Of a DNA stretch of 64,000 nucleotides, positions 1-8,100 are shown in pieces. Origin of the DNA: DASREM01 sp035652095 (GTDB lineage: Bacteria; Acidobacteriota; Terriglobia; Terriglobales; Acidobacteriaceae); contig DASREM010000056.1 of NCBI GenBank assembly GCA_035652095.1, forward strand, positions 62,001-126,000. Direction: 5' to 3'. The notes below the pieces were generated by a model. It searched no databases, was not told the origin of the DNA, and saw only the letters and a program-made list of their open reading frames with translations. Position 1 is the stretch's first letter. Each line of letters starts with the position of its first letter. Both the position numbers and the translations under genes were made by a program.

Positions 1-66
1 AGAGGACTGCGGAACCTGGGCACAGGCAATTCCGCTCAAGACGAGGATCAAAATGAACACACGCAT
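1..66 (-). CDS. Secreted protein, N-terminal fragment (cut by window edge)
   Basis: Only the first 22 codons are inside the window. They read as a signal peptide: MRVF, a hydrophobic ILILVLSGIA core, then CAQ followed by VPQSS, a cleavage-site style also used by other secreted proteins in this window. A GGAG ribosome site lies about 8 bases upstream of the ATG at position 66, which supports this start. The Cys near the cleavage site could also suggest a lipoprotein, but the usual leucine at -3 is missing. The mature protein is outside the window, so no function can be given. Confidence 0.6.
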   Translation of the reverse strand, partial: MRVFILILVLSGIACAQVPQSS

Positions 67-778
67 GAATTGTCTCCAACGCGAGGCTGCGCGAGCAGGA
101 CGGTGGGGACGACGTCCTGTTCTGAGCTGGCCGATTTCAGGATTTACTTGGGGGGGAAGGCTGCTTGACCATACTGAGAGTCACAAATGCTGACAATCAG
201 CGAAAAGCCTTAGTTGTGCACTGGATCCAAGAAATTCATCGCCGGTTAATCAGGAACTCAAGAGATGCACTGAATCTGAGGGCGGAGAATGGCGAACGGG
301 CCAGTATCAATCCTGATACTCCCAGTTCACTTTTGTTGCGGGCGAACGAACCGCGTGAATTCTAGATGCAAGATTCGTTGGTTGAAGAAATGCCGCTGGA
401 TTTTGTCCGCATTGAGAAACCGGTTCTAAAAGTCCGCGAACTCCGAAGAAGTTGCCGAAGCAACCCTTCTCGGGACCGTCGAGATATGCTGCTGAGCCTG
501 GGTCCTGGAGGCTCGATGCGGAACTGGAGTTCGTCTTCAATAGCGTTTTGTTGAGGCAAGTTGTAAGTCAATTTTCACATCCGGAAATGTGACAAGAGGG
601 TGACAAACAGCCACTCACCTGATTGTAAAGTGATTTTGTTGACGGGATTTGAATGGACAGACCCGGCAATTTGAGGACATTGCCGCTCGGATCAACACGG
701 AAATCAATCTGCTTCCCGGCCGGCACTCCCATGAATTCTTGCGCCACGCACGTCGTGGTGCCTTAAGAGGGGCACGGT
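67..778. other. Non-coding stretch upstream of the ECF sigma gene
   Basis: I see no convincing gene here. Short open frames lack ribosome sites and recognisable domains. Visible signals are a 7-bp inverted repeat CAGGACG/CGTCCTG (96-119), an imperfect palindrome TCACAT-n6-ATGTGA (575-592), and a direct repeat GTGACAA at 589-595 and 600-606, 11 bp apart. The last two lie in the presumed promoter region of the sigma factor gene and may be regulator sites. No clear -35/-10 pair was found. Confidence 0.4.
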
Positions 779-1345
779 ATGGCTACTACGGGATTTCCAT
801 CTTCGGGTACGGCCGGAACAGTTCGCGGCGGGGCGACGGACGCGTTATTCAGCAGTTTGTATAACGAGTTGCACCGTCTGGCAAAGAGGCAACTGGCACG
901 TCGTGGCGCGCCGGAAAGCTTGAGCGTGACCACCCTGCTGCACGAGGCCTACCTCGACATGGCGGGCCGATCCGGCCCCGCCTTTCCCGATGAGTCCCGT
1001 TTCTTGGGATACGCCGCGCGCGTAATGCGGGGGCTTATCGTGGATCATGCGCGCAATCGCACCGCCCTTAAACGCGGCGGAGAATTCGAAATCACTTCAC
1101 TGAGCGCGGAGGTCGCGCAAAGCTGCCCCGACGCCAAGGAACTCTCAGCCATCAGCGATGCGCTGGACGAGCTTACAAAGGACGAGCCCGAGCTGGCGCA
1201 ATTAGTCGATCTCAAATTCTTTTGCGGCTTCTCTTTCGCAGAGATCGCCGCACTCCAGAACCTCGCCGAGCGGACGGTACAACGAAGGTGGGACAAAGCA
1301 CGAATTTATCTCCGGCGATGGCTGGAGACAGGCTTGTCAATGTAA
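779..1345 (+). CDS. RNA polymerase sigma factor, ECF family (TIGR02999 type)
   Basis: This is an alternative sigma factor that redirects RNA polymerase to a regulon not visible here. The 188-residue protein has a region-2-like block (residues ~25-105, including SVTTLLHEAYLDM and RFLGYAARVMRGLIVDHAR) and a region-4 helix-turn-helix (residues ~145-182, with FAEIAALQNLAERTVQRRWDKARIYLR). These are typical of the Sigma70_ECF group seen in Acidobacteria and Planctomycetes. No anti-sigma gene is present. Instead a Ser/Thr kinase starts 7 bases downstream, so kinase control of the sigma factor is a reasonable inference. The ATG at 779 has a GAGGGG-like site. An overlapping upstream frame (649-864) is a shadow. 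Confidence 0.9.
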   Translation: MATTGFPSSGTAGTVRGGATDALFSSLYNELHRLAKRQLARRGAPESLSVTTLLHEAYLDMAGRSGPAFPDESRFLGYAARVMRGLIVDHARNRTALKRGGEFEITSLSAEVAQSCPDAKELSAISDALDELTKDEPELAQLVDLKFFCGFSFAEIAALQNLAERTVQRRWDKARIYLRRWLETGLSM

Positions 1346-1352
1346 GGAGAGC

Positions 1353-4082
1353 ATGCGCACTTTGAGCCCTGAACAATGGAGGGCGCTGAGCCCTCACTTG
1401 GAAACCGCGCTGGGAATGACCGCCGAGCAATGTTCGCGTTGGCTGGCAGGCCTTCGAACAGAGAGCCCTACGCTGGCTGCACAACTGGAGACGCTGCTGG
1501 GTGATCGCCGTGAGCTGTCGGAAGAGGGCTTTCTGGAAAACTCGCCTGTTTATTTCCCGGAAATCCTGGATGAGCCGTCCCAGGTCTTCGGGGCCTATAC
1601 CTTGCTCTCCCAGGTAGGGCAGGGCGGGATGGGGTCGGTTTGGGCCGCGGAGCGAAATGACGGGCGATTTGAGCGCCGCGTCGCGGTCAAGATCCTGAAT
1701 GTCGCGCTTATGGGTCGCGGTGGAGAAGAACGGTTCAAGCGCGAGGGTAGCATTCTTGCCCGCCTCGAACACAGGCATATTGCGACACTGCTGGATGCGG
1801 GAGTGTCGCCAGTGGGCCAGCCATACCTCGTTCTAGAGTACGTGGAAGGCGATCATATCGACCGTTACTGTGACGAGCGCAGGCTTAGCGTGCAAGCGCG
1901 ACTCGGGATCTTTCTTGATGTTTTGGACGCAGTCGCACACGCGCACGCGAACCTGATCGTGCACCGCGATATCAAGCCTTCCAATGTGCTGGTCCGAAAC
2001 GATGGGCAAGTGAAGCTGCTGGATTTCGGAATTGCCAAGTTGCTCGAGCACCAGGGACAGGCGGGGCAAAACACATCCACCTTCGAGGGTGGCCAGGCAA
2101 TGACCCCGCAGTATGCAACTCCCGAACAGTTGAAGGGAGAAGCGGTTACGACAGCGACCGACGTTTATGCCTTGGGCGCACTGCTGTTCGAATTAGTGAC
2201 AGGACAGCGCAGCGTAGGCCCCGGTCCACACACTCCGGCCGGACTCATGGAAGCGATTCTGCATGAGGAAACGCCACGCCCGTCGCAAGTTGTGTCCCCC
2301 AGTTATGACAGCGCGGAGTCGAGGGCCAACGCAGCCAAACGAGCAACCACTCCGGACAAGTTAAGCCGGAGCTTGCGCGGCGATCTCGACACCATCATTA
2401 CAAAGGCGCTGAAGAAGGATCCAGGAGAACGCTACCACTCTGTGACCGCTCTGGCGGAAGATTTGCGTCGCTATCTGAAGAACCAGCCGATCAGCGTCCG
2501 CCCCGACAAGATTGCGTATCGAACTGCAAAGTTCGTGCGCCGCAACCGGGTAGCGGTAGTCCTGGCGGCCATAGCGGTTACGGCGACGGTCGCAGGTGGT
2601 CTGGGAACGGTAATGCAGGCGCACACCGCGCGTCTGCAACGAGACTTCGCGATTCGTCAGCTTGGCCGAGCGGAACGGATCAACAGCCTGAACGAACTTT
2701 TGTTGAGCGACGTAACGCCTGCGGGCAAGCCACTGACGCCGAATGAGCTACTGGAACGCGAGGAGCACATCGTCGAGCGCGAGCATTACGACAACCCGGC
2801 AAGTCACGTCGAAATGCTGATCTCGATCGGCAGCCAGTATTCCGGAGAAGAAGAGAATGGGCGAGCGCTGCGTTTACTGCAGGAAGCTTACCGCCTCTCT
2901 CGCGGCGTGCAGGATCCTGGAATACGCGCCCGGGCCGCATGCGAACTGGGCGGGGCCCTGGTGCCTGGCGGAGAACTTACGCGCGCAGAGTCATTGATCC
3001 AGGAAGGGTTGCGTGAGCTTCCCCGTGATGCAGACTTCGCCAATGACCGAGCGCTCTGCCTTTTGCGAGGCACCGAGGTGGCGTACCGCAACGGCAGTGC
3101 AAACGAAGTGATCACCCGCGCCGAGGATGCCCAACATGCCTCGAGACAAGCCCCGGTGAAATCCCCCTTGGAAGAACTCAATGTTCTGATGACACTGGCG
3201 AGCGCATATCAGAGTGCGGGGCGGTTCCGCGAATCGGTTGCCGCATTCGAGCAGGCCTATCAGCGCATGGAGGACTTGGGTTACGACGAGACGCAAAAAG
3301 CCGTTCGTCTATTCAACGACTGGGGGCTCGTGCTGGCCGATGCGGGACGGCCACTGGAAGCGGAAAAGGAGTATCGGCGAGCCATAGAAATCGGGAAGAC
3401 CAATCCCACCAACGATGCCGTACCGGCAACACTAATGTACAACTATTCTGCTGTTCTCCGTGAACTTGGGCGTCTTTCTGAGGCGGCCTATTACGCGGAA
3501 CAGGCGCGGGACAAAGCCCTAAGGCAGGGTGATCAGATTCTCTTCAATCAAAGCATGCTGCAGCGGGCCCGCATTTACCGCGAGCAGCGCGACTTTGTGC
3601 GGGCTTCAGCACTGCTCGACGAAGTGGAGCCCAGGCTGCGGCTTCAACTGCCGCCCGGGCACTATGCATTTGCTTCCGTTGCCTCGGACAAGTCTCTGTT
3701 GGAACAAGCCGGAGGTCACCTCCCGCGGGCATTGGAGTTCGCGAACCAGGCAGTCGCGATTGATGAGGCCGCAATAAAGGCAGGTGGACAAGGTTCAGCT
3801 TATCTGCCGCTGCTGCTGGTTCGCCGATCCGCTGTGGAACTAGCCCTTCACCTTGCCAGCGACGCTGAGCGGGACGCGGCCAGGGCTTTGGACCTGTTGC
3901 ACGCCTCCGTCGAACCGGGAACGGTGTCGAGTCAGCTGGGGCGAGCCTACCTTGCGCGCGCACGCGCCCTGCAAATACAGGGCAAATCCGATGAGGCCCG
4001 CGTGGCATTCCGCTCGGCAGCAGAGCATCTGCAATCCACCCTGGGCCCGGAGCATCCTGAGACGAGAAGAGCGAAGTTCTGA
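1353..4082 (+). CDS. Membrane Ser/Thr protein kinase with TPR sensor region
   Basis: This is a Hanks-type kinase of 909 residues. After an N-terminal ~80-residue segment, the kinase domain (81-~370) carries a glycine loop GQGGMG, the ATP lysine of VAVKIL (K113), HRDIKPSN (about 204-211) and DFG (about 223-225). A single membrane helix follows at about 398-420. The C-terminal half is helical and TPR-like, with repeated patterns such as LSEAAYYAEQARDKAL, and is predicted to be extracytoplasmic. An AAGGAG site lies just before the ATG. The gene follows the ECF sigma gene after 7 bases, so the two are probably cotranscribed and functionally linked. This sigma/kinase pairing is common in Acidobacteria. 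The ligand and substrate are unknown. Confidence 0.9.
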   Translation: MRTLSPEQWRALSPHLETALGMTAEQCSRWLAGLRTESPTLAAQLETLLGDRRELSEEGFLENSPVYFPEILDEPSQVFGAYTLLSQVGQGGMGSVWAAERNDGRFERRVAVKILNVALMGRGGEERFKREGSILARLEHRHIATLLDAGVSPVGQPYLVLEYVEGDHIDRYCDERRLSVQARLGIFLDVLDAVAHAHANLIVHRDIKPSNVLVRNDGQVKLLDFGIAKLLEHQGQAGQNTSTFEGGQAMTPQYATPEQLKGEAVTTATDVYALGALLFELVTGQRSVGPGPHTPAGLMEAILHEETPRPSQVVSPSYDSAESRANAAKRATTPDKLSRSLRGDLDTIITKALKKDPGERYHSVTALAEDLRRYLKNQPISVRPDKIAYRTAKFVRRNRVAVVLAAIAVTATVAGGLGTVMQAHTARLQRDFAIRQLGRAERINSLNELLLSDVTPAGKPLTPNELLEREEHIVEREHYDNPASHVEMLISIGSQYSGEEENGRALRLLQEAYRLSRGVQDPGIRARAACELGGALVPGGELTRAESLIQEGLRELPRDADFANDRALCLLRGTEVAYRNGSANEVITRAEDAQHASRQAPVKSPLEELNVLMTLASAYQSAGRFRESVAAFEQAYQRMEDLGYDETQKAVRLFNDWGLVLADAGRPLEAEKEYRRAIEIGKTNPTNDAVPATLMYNYSAVLRELGRLSEAAYYAEQARDKALRQGDQILFNQSMLQRARIYREQRDFVRASALLDEVEPRLRLQLPPGHYAFASVASDKSLLEQAGGHLPRALEFANQAVAIDEAAIKAGGQGSAYLPLLLVRRSAVELALHLASDAERDAARALDLLHASVEPGTVSSQLGRAYLARARALQIQGKSDEARVAFRSAAEHLQSTLGPEHPETRRAKF

Positions 4083-4552
4083 GCTTGAGTCTCTCGAAGT
4101 GATCGCGGTGGGAAGAATCCGCCTAATGATTCAGGTCGCGAAAGAGGAAATGCAACGGGCGCAGACCGCTAACGAACAGCGGGTAGAGGATGACGAGAAC
4201 GCCCGCCCAGCTTGGAAAGGCGACAATCAGCGAATACAAAAATCCCGGCAGAAATGAATGATTGCCTTCGTCGCGAATGGGCAATTTCTCGCTCACAAGA
4301 GTTTTTCCTTTGAGAGTAAGAACCCGGACGAAACACGGGAGTTGCAGTCGGACAGACAAGCAGAGAGTAAAAGTTTGTAAAGTTCTCTTTAGAGGAAGGG
4401 CACGTCAGCCCCAACCGAAAGAAGTTGTCTTGCCCACTCCATGGTACCGGTCCAGACACAAAAGCCATCCCAAGCCATGCAATCGTGCGAAGGAGAACTG
4501 CATCCTATAAAAGCCGGGGCCGCTTCGTCGAATCTCGCATTGGGGAGAGTTC
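4083..4552. other. Intergenic stretch with one weak minus-strand ORF and a -10-like box
   Basis: This lies between the kinase and the barrel-protein gene. It holds a possible small minus-strand membrane protein (4123-4296, listed separately). A TATAAA stretch near 4505-4510, about 45 bases upstream of the next ATG, could be a -10 box for the barrel gene, but no matching -35 is seen. No terminator is visible after the kinase gene. Confidence 0.35.
4123..4296 (-). CDS. Possible 57-aa membrane protein
   Basis: A GTG at 4296 is preceded by AAAGGA at a spacing of 9 bases. The frame then reads a short polar N-terminus (SEKLPIRDEG), one long hydrophobic stretch of about 28 residues rich in L, I, V, F and P, and a basic tail ending RDLNH. 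This fits a single- or double-pass small membrane protein. No family is recognised and no neighbour is in the same orientation. The ribosome site and hydrophobic profile are the only support, so it may be a chance frame. Confidence 0.35.
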   Translation of the reverse strand: MSEKLPIRDEGNHSFLPGFLYSLIVAFPSWAGVLVILYPLFVSGLRPLHFLFRDLNH

Positions 4553-5119
4553 ATGCGGACCTTGTTCCTGCTTTTATTGGTTTGTTCAATCACAGTGGGA
4601 GGGTATGCCCAGCGCACCGACGTGGCATTGACCGGGGGCGGCTATTTCGCCGCCAGCAATCCCCTGGATCTCGGCGTTGCCTGGGCCATTGAAGGCGCTG
4701 CCGCTCACGAACTCGTCGCAGTTCCCATGGTGTCGCTGTCTGCGGAATTGCCGATCGCCGGTTCCTTCAGTTCCTCTATCCCCAGCCTGAGCGGAACTTC
4801 CATCGCTCGAAGCTACACCTCATTGTTCATCACCCCCGGATTGAGGGTGCGATTGGCTCCTTCCTTCCCCATCTCGCCTTACATTTCTGCTGGATTGGGG
4901 TACGGCCGCTTCAACCGGCGATTTTTTGATGGGACAACTTCAGTGGATGGCACGTTCGCCTTCGATATCGGCGGAGGACTGGACCTGCAAGTCTTGCCCT
5001 TGGTTAGCTTCCGAGCTGAGGTCCGCGACTTCAATTCTGGTGGAATCGGATTGCAGTCGCTCGCCTTGGGAAGGCAGAACAACCTATTCGTCACCGCGGG
5101 AATTGCGTTGCGATTTTAA
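4553..5119 (+). CDS. Outer-membrane beta-barrel protein
   Basis: This 188-residue protein starts with a signal peptide (MRTLFLLLLVCSITVGGYAQ). The mature part alternates polar and hydrophobic residues in beta-strand fashion, with glycine-rich turns (LTGGGYFAAS, ISAGLGYGRFNR, FDIGGGLDL) and ends in a strand closing with aromatic Phe (FVTAGIALRF). A terminal Phe is the usual signal for BAM-dependent outer-membrane insertion. It matches the small 8-strand OMP_b-brl / OmpA-like barrel type. The gene seems monocistronic. Its specific role (adhesion, pore or structural) cannot be read from the sequence. Confidence 0.8.
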   Translation: MRTLFLLLLVCSITVGGYAQRTDVALTGGGYFAASNPLDLGVAWAIEGAAAHELVAVPMVSLSAELPIAGSFSSSIPSLSGTSIARSYTSLFITPGLRVRLAPSFPISPYISAGLGYGRFNRRFFDGTTSVDGTFAFDIGGGLDLQVLPLVSFRAEVRDFNSGGIGLQSLALGRQNNLFVTAGIALRF

Positions 5120-5293
5120 GCTCGAGAAGCTATCCCTCGCCTATTCAAGAATTTAAAAAAAGCTCGGAGAGGTGAGTCTTGGCTTTGTTAGGAAGCATCT
5201 GAGCAAGGACGTGACCGCACCCGGGTTGGAGTGTCACAAACCTGCAGTCATTCGCATCAGACATGAGACGCGGTAACGGATCAAGGAGGAAGA

Positions 5294-6601
5294 ATGGCTG
5301 TTGCGCCAAACCCAGTAGAACGGCTTTCGCGTGCACTTTCAGGGCGATTTGCCGACGCACGAGCGCGCACCGACGAACTGTTCTCCTTGTTGAAGCCTGA
5401 CTCACTCTATGATCGGCCGATCCCCGAACGTCACCGCATCATTTTCTACATAGGACACCTGGAGGCGTTCGATTGGAACTTGTTGCGAGAACGCCTGCTT
5501 GGCATCCCTTCCTTTAATCCTGCCTTGGATCGCCTGTTCGCTTTCGGCATAGACCCCGTGGATGGCGGGTTGCCAAGCGATCAACCGAAGGATTGGCCTG
5601 CGATTGCGCAAGTCCGCGAGTACGTGAGCCAGGTGCGCGAGGAATTAGACGACGAACTGGATGCGCTGTTTGCCAGTCCTGAGCGCCAGGCCGAATTCGC
5701 GCCTGAATTGTTACTGAACGTGGCGATCGAGCACCGGTTGATGCACGCCGAAACCCTTGCCTACATGTTCCACCAACTCCCGCTGGATCGAAAGGCCCGC
5801 CCACGCTTGGATCGAGCGATGGAGGGTCCGGCGTTTCAGGCAAGCCGGACAAGAATGATCGAGATTCCATCCGGGCCCATCACATTGGGAATGCCGCGAG
5901 ACGGGGGTCAGTTTGGTTGGGACAATGAATTCGAATCGCAACAGGTGAATGTCCCTGCATTTGCAATCGACGAATTTAAGGTCACTCATGGTGAGTTTCT
6001 CGAATTTTTGAATTCTGGCGGGTATGACCGACAGGACCTTTGGAGCGAAGAAGACTGGAACTGGAGACGGCAGGCGCGGATCGAGCATCCGGTGTTTTGG
6101 GTGCAGCGCGACCGCCAGTGGTTCTATCGCGGGATGTTCGAGGAGTTTGCTCTGCCTATGACATGGCCCGTTTACGTCAGCCACGCAGAGGCCGCTGCCT
6201 TTGCCCGGTGGGCTGGAAAGGCGTTGCCGACCGAGGCGCAATGGCAGCGGGCGGCTTACGGCGGAACTGACAAGATCACGCCCAAGGGTAATTTCGACTT
6301 TGAACGGTGGGATCCGGCCCCGGTGAATTCCGATGCCGGCGGAAGCAGCGCACTTGGAGTGCGCGATATCTTCGGCAACGGCTGGGAGTGGACCTCCACG
6401 CTCTTCGGGCCCTTACCGGGATTTCAAAAATTCCCCTTCTACCCGGGGTATTCGGCCGACTTCTTCGACGGCAAGCATTATGTAATGAAGGGTGGCTCGT
6501 CGCGCACCGCGGCCTGCATGATGCGGCCCTCCTTTCGAAACTGGTTCCAGCCCCATTATCAGTACGTCTACGCCGGATTCCGTTGCGTGAGGAGTGCATG
6601 A
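5294..6601 (+). CDS. egtB: Ergothioneine biosynthesis sulfoxide synthase EgtB
   Basis: EgtB is a non-haem iron enzyme that joins a cysteine-derived sulfur to the imidazole of hercynine using O2. The 435-residue protein has the two expected parts: an N-terminal DinB-like helical domain with the iron ligands H55 (IGHLEAFDW) and H147/H151 in an HxxxHxE motif (HRLMHAE), and a C-terminal FGE-sulfatase/formylglycine-type domain with GNGWEWT and ending YAGFRCVRSA. The start has a strong AAGGAGG site. It overlaps egtD by four bases (ATGA). No egtA or egtC is nearby, which suggests that cysteine is used directly, as described for the Chloracidobacterium thermophilum enzyme. A selenoneine or ovothiol variant cannot be fully excluded. 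Confidence 0.88.
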   Translation: MAVAPNPVERLSRALSGRFADARARTDELFSLLKPDSLYDRPIPERHRIIFYIGHLEAFDWNLLRERLLGIPSFNPALDRLFAFGIDPVDGGLPSDQPKDWPAIAQVREYVSQVREELDDELDALFASPERQAEFAPELLLNVAIEHRLMHAETLAYMFHQLPLDRKARPRLDRAMEGPAFQASRTRMIEIPSGPITLGMPRDGGQFGWDNEFESQQVNVPAFAIDEFKVTHGEFLEFLNSGGYDRQDLWSEEDWNWRRQARIEHPVFWVQRDRQWFYRGMFEEFALPMTWPVYVSHAEAAAFARWAGKALPTEAQWQRAAYGGTDKITPKGNFDFERWDPAPVNSDAGGSSALGVRDIFGNGWEWTSTLFGPLPGFQKFPFYPGYSADFFDGKHYVMKGGSSRTAACMMRPSFRNWFQPHYQYVYAGFRCVRSA

Positions 6602-7587
6602 AACCCAAACGACATTTCATGGTGACGCAAGCGATTACCGCCGACCCGACGCTGGAGTTCGCCGCGGATGTGCGGGCAGGATTGAGCAAGTCCGGGCAGA
6701 GGGAACTGCCATCGAAATACCTTTACGACGATGTCGGCTCTTCGCTATTCGAAGTCATCAGCGTGCTCCCGGAGTATGGCTTGACGAGAGCCGACGAGCG
6801 TCTTCTCCGGCGTCATGCATCGGAGATCGTGGAGCGCATGCCCTCACAGGTTGTAGTGGCGGAATTGGGCAGCGGAAGCGGCAAGAAGACACGTTACATC
6901 CTGGAGGCGCTGTGCCGCCGCCAGCACACTTCGTATCATCCCATTGAAATTTCTCCCACGGCCCTCGCCATGTGCGAGCGCGAGTTGGGCGACATCGATT
7001 CGATCAGCATCGTCGGTTTCGAGCGGGAATACCTCGACGGCCTGCTGGAAGTTGCGGCCCGGCGAAAGCCGGGGCAGCACCTTCTGGTGCTGTTCCTGGG
7101 AAGCACGATTGGCAACTTCGATCGGGCGGCTGGGATCGAATTCATTCGCGAGGTTCGCCGCATTCTGCATGCCGGCGACGGATTGCTCATGGGGACCGAC
7201 CTGGAAAAGCCGATCCCACAATTGCTGGATGCTTATGACGACCCGCTCGGAGTTACTGCCGCATTCAATCTCAATCTGCTGGCCAGGATCAACCGCGAGC
7301 TCGATGCTGATTTCGAGCTAAAGCAGTTTGAGCATCTCGCGATTTTCAACGAGAAGGCCAGGAGCGTAGAAATGCACTTGCGCTCTCTCCGCGCACAAAC
7401 GGTTCACATCCGGACCGCAGGATTCCAGGCCTCATTTGCCGCAGGCGAGACCATCTGGACCGAGAGCAGCCACAAGTATTCCTGCCATGAGATAGGCGAA
7501 CTGGCGGTAAAGAGCGGTTTCCGGTGCGAAGCGCAATGGGTGGATCGGGAATGGCCCTTTGCCGAAAACCTGCTCATCGCAGAATGA
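6598..7587 (+). CDS. egtD: L-histidine N-alpha-methyltransferase EgtD
   Basis: EgtD trimethylates histidine to hercynine, the substrate of EgtB. The 329-residue protein has the family N-terminus with ELPSKYLYDDVGSSLFE, the SAM-binding VAELGSGSGKKTR (about residues 83-95), YHPIEIS, and LVLFLGSTIGNFDR, all typical of the EgtD/TIGR03438 family. The frame is open further upstream, but the ATG at 6598 overlaps the egtB stop, has a GAGGAG site and gives the normal family length. The pair forms a complete minimal ergothioneine route from histidine, cysteine, SAM and O2. The product is a thiol-type antioxidant. Confidence 0.93.
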   Translation: MKPKRHFMVTQAITADPTLEFAADVRAGLSKSGQRELPSKYLYDDVGSSLFEVISVLPEYGLTRADERLLRRHASEIVERMPSQVVVAELGSGSGKKTRYILEALCRRQHTSYHPIEISPTALAMCERELGDIDSISIVGFEREYLDGLLEVAARRKPGQHLLVLFLGSTIGNFDRAAGIEFIREVRRILHAGDGLLMGTDLEKPIPQLLDAYDDPLGVTAAFNLNLLARINRELDADFELKQFEHLAIFNEKARSVEMHLRSLRAQTVHIRTAGFQASFAAGETIWTESSHKYSCHEIGELAVKSGFRCEAQWVDREWPFAENLLIAE

Positions 7588-7761
7588 GAATTGCTGGAAT
7601 GTGGACGAAAACTTCCAATTTCAACGTGACGCGCAGCACACCTTCCGTGCTGCATCCGGCCCCGGCGGACTCTCGAAGATTTTTGCTGGCTTTCGCTTGA
7701 ATCGGAACAATCATTTCTGTTAAAACGGGGCGAGTAGGATATCGGGGTTACCGGGGCTGCA

Positions 7762-7784
7762 TTCTCAAGCAAGGTCAATGAGAA
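7762..7784. promoter_or_regulatory. Palindrome TTCTCA-n11-TGAGAA, possible operator
   Basis: Perfect 6-bp inverted arms (7762-7767 and 7779-7784) are separated by 11 bases. The same half-site recurs in the stronger palindrome at 7831-7850, which suggests a pair of sites for one dimeric regulator upstream of the HgdB-like/activase operon. The regulator is not known. The RpiR protein encoded at 13585 is one local candidate. Confidence 0.35.
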
Positions 7785-7830
7785 GCGGCCATTTTACTTC
7801 CACGCGGTATTAGCTTCTTTGGCCGGGGAC

Positions 7831-7850
7831 ACTTCTCAAGAATGAGAAGT
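7831..7850. promoter_or_regulatory. Palindrome ACTTCTCA-AGAA-TGAGAAGT, possible operator
   Basis: A perfect 8-bp inverted repeat with a 4-base centre lies 250 bases upstream of the start at 8101. It shares the core TTCTCA/TGAGAA with the site at 7762-7784. It lacks a T-run on either side, so a terminator is unlikely and an operator is the simplest reading. Confidence 0.45.
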
Positions 7851-8100
7851 TGGGCTAAGAATATCTTGCTCTGATCCGGCGCCTCTGGAGTTGCAGCGCG
7901 CGCTCCCAGTGGGTGCAAGACGTCGACCTCCTTGTCTCGAACTGGAAGGAGCTTTCGATGAGAATGAGTCCGGCGACTCCGATCGTGCGGAAGTCCCGCC
8001 TGAGTTGTGCCTTCCCGAGTTTCCCTTCTTACCCTGTGATAGATGGACATCCGTCCGAACTCTTTAATCGCATTGGCCATACCAACGCCGGAGGAATGTG

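Larger units (their letters stand above)
7588..8100. other. Long leader with palindromes upstream of the HgdB-like gene
   Basis: No gene is seen. A 7-bp stem GCAGCAC/GTGCTGC (7633-7653) lies soon after egtD and may mark its 3' end, although it has no T-run. A possible weak promoter is TTGAAT (7697-7702), 17 bases, then TTAAAA (7720-7725). Downstream are two palindromes built from the same half-site TTCTCA/TGAGAA (listed separately). The following gene starts at 8101, so there may be a long 5' UTR. Confidence 0.4.

Noticed and set aside
649..864. Plus-strand frame overlapping the start of the ECF sigma gene
   Set aside because: No ribosome site or family match, and it overlaps a well-supported gene in another frame.
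7633..7653. Stem GCAGCAC/GTGCTGC after egtD as a terminator
   Set aside because: No T-run follows on either strand, so it is not called as a terminator.
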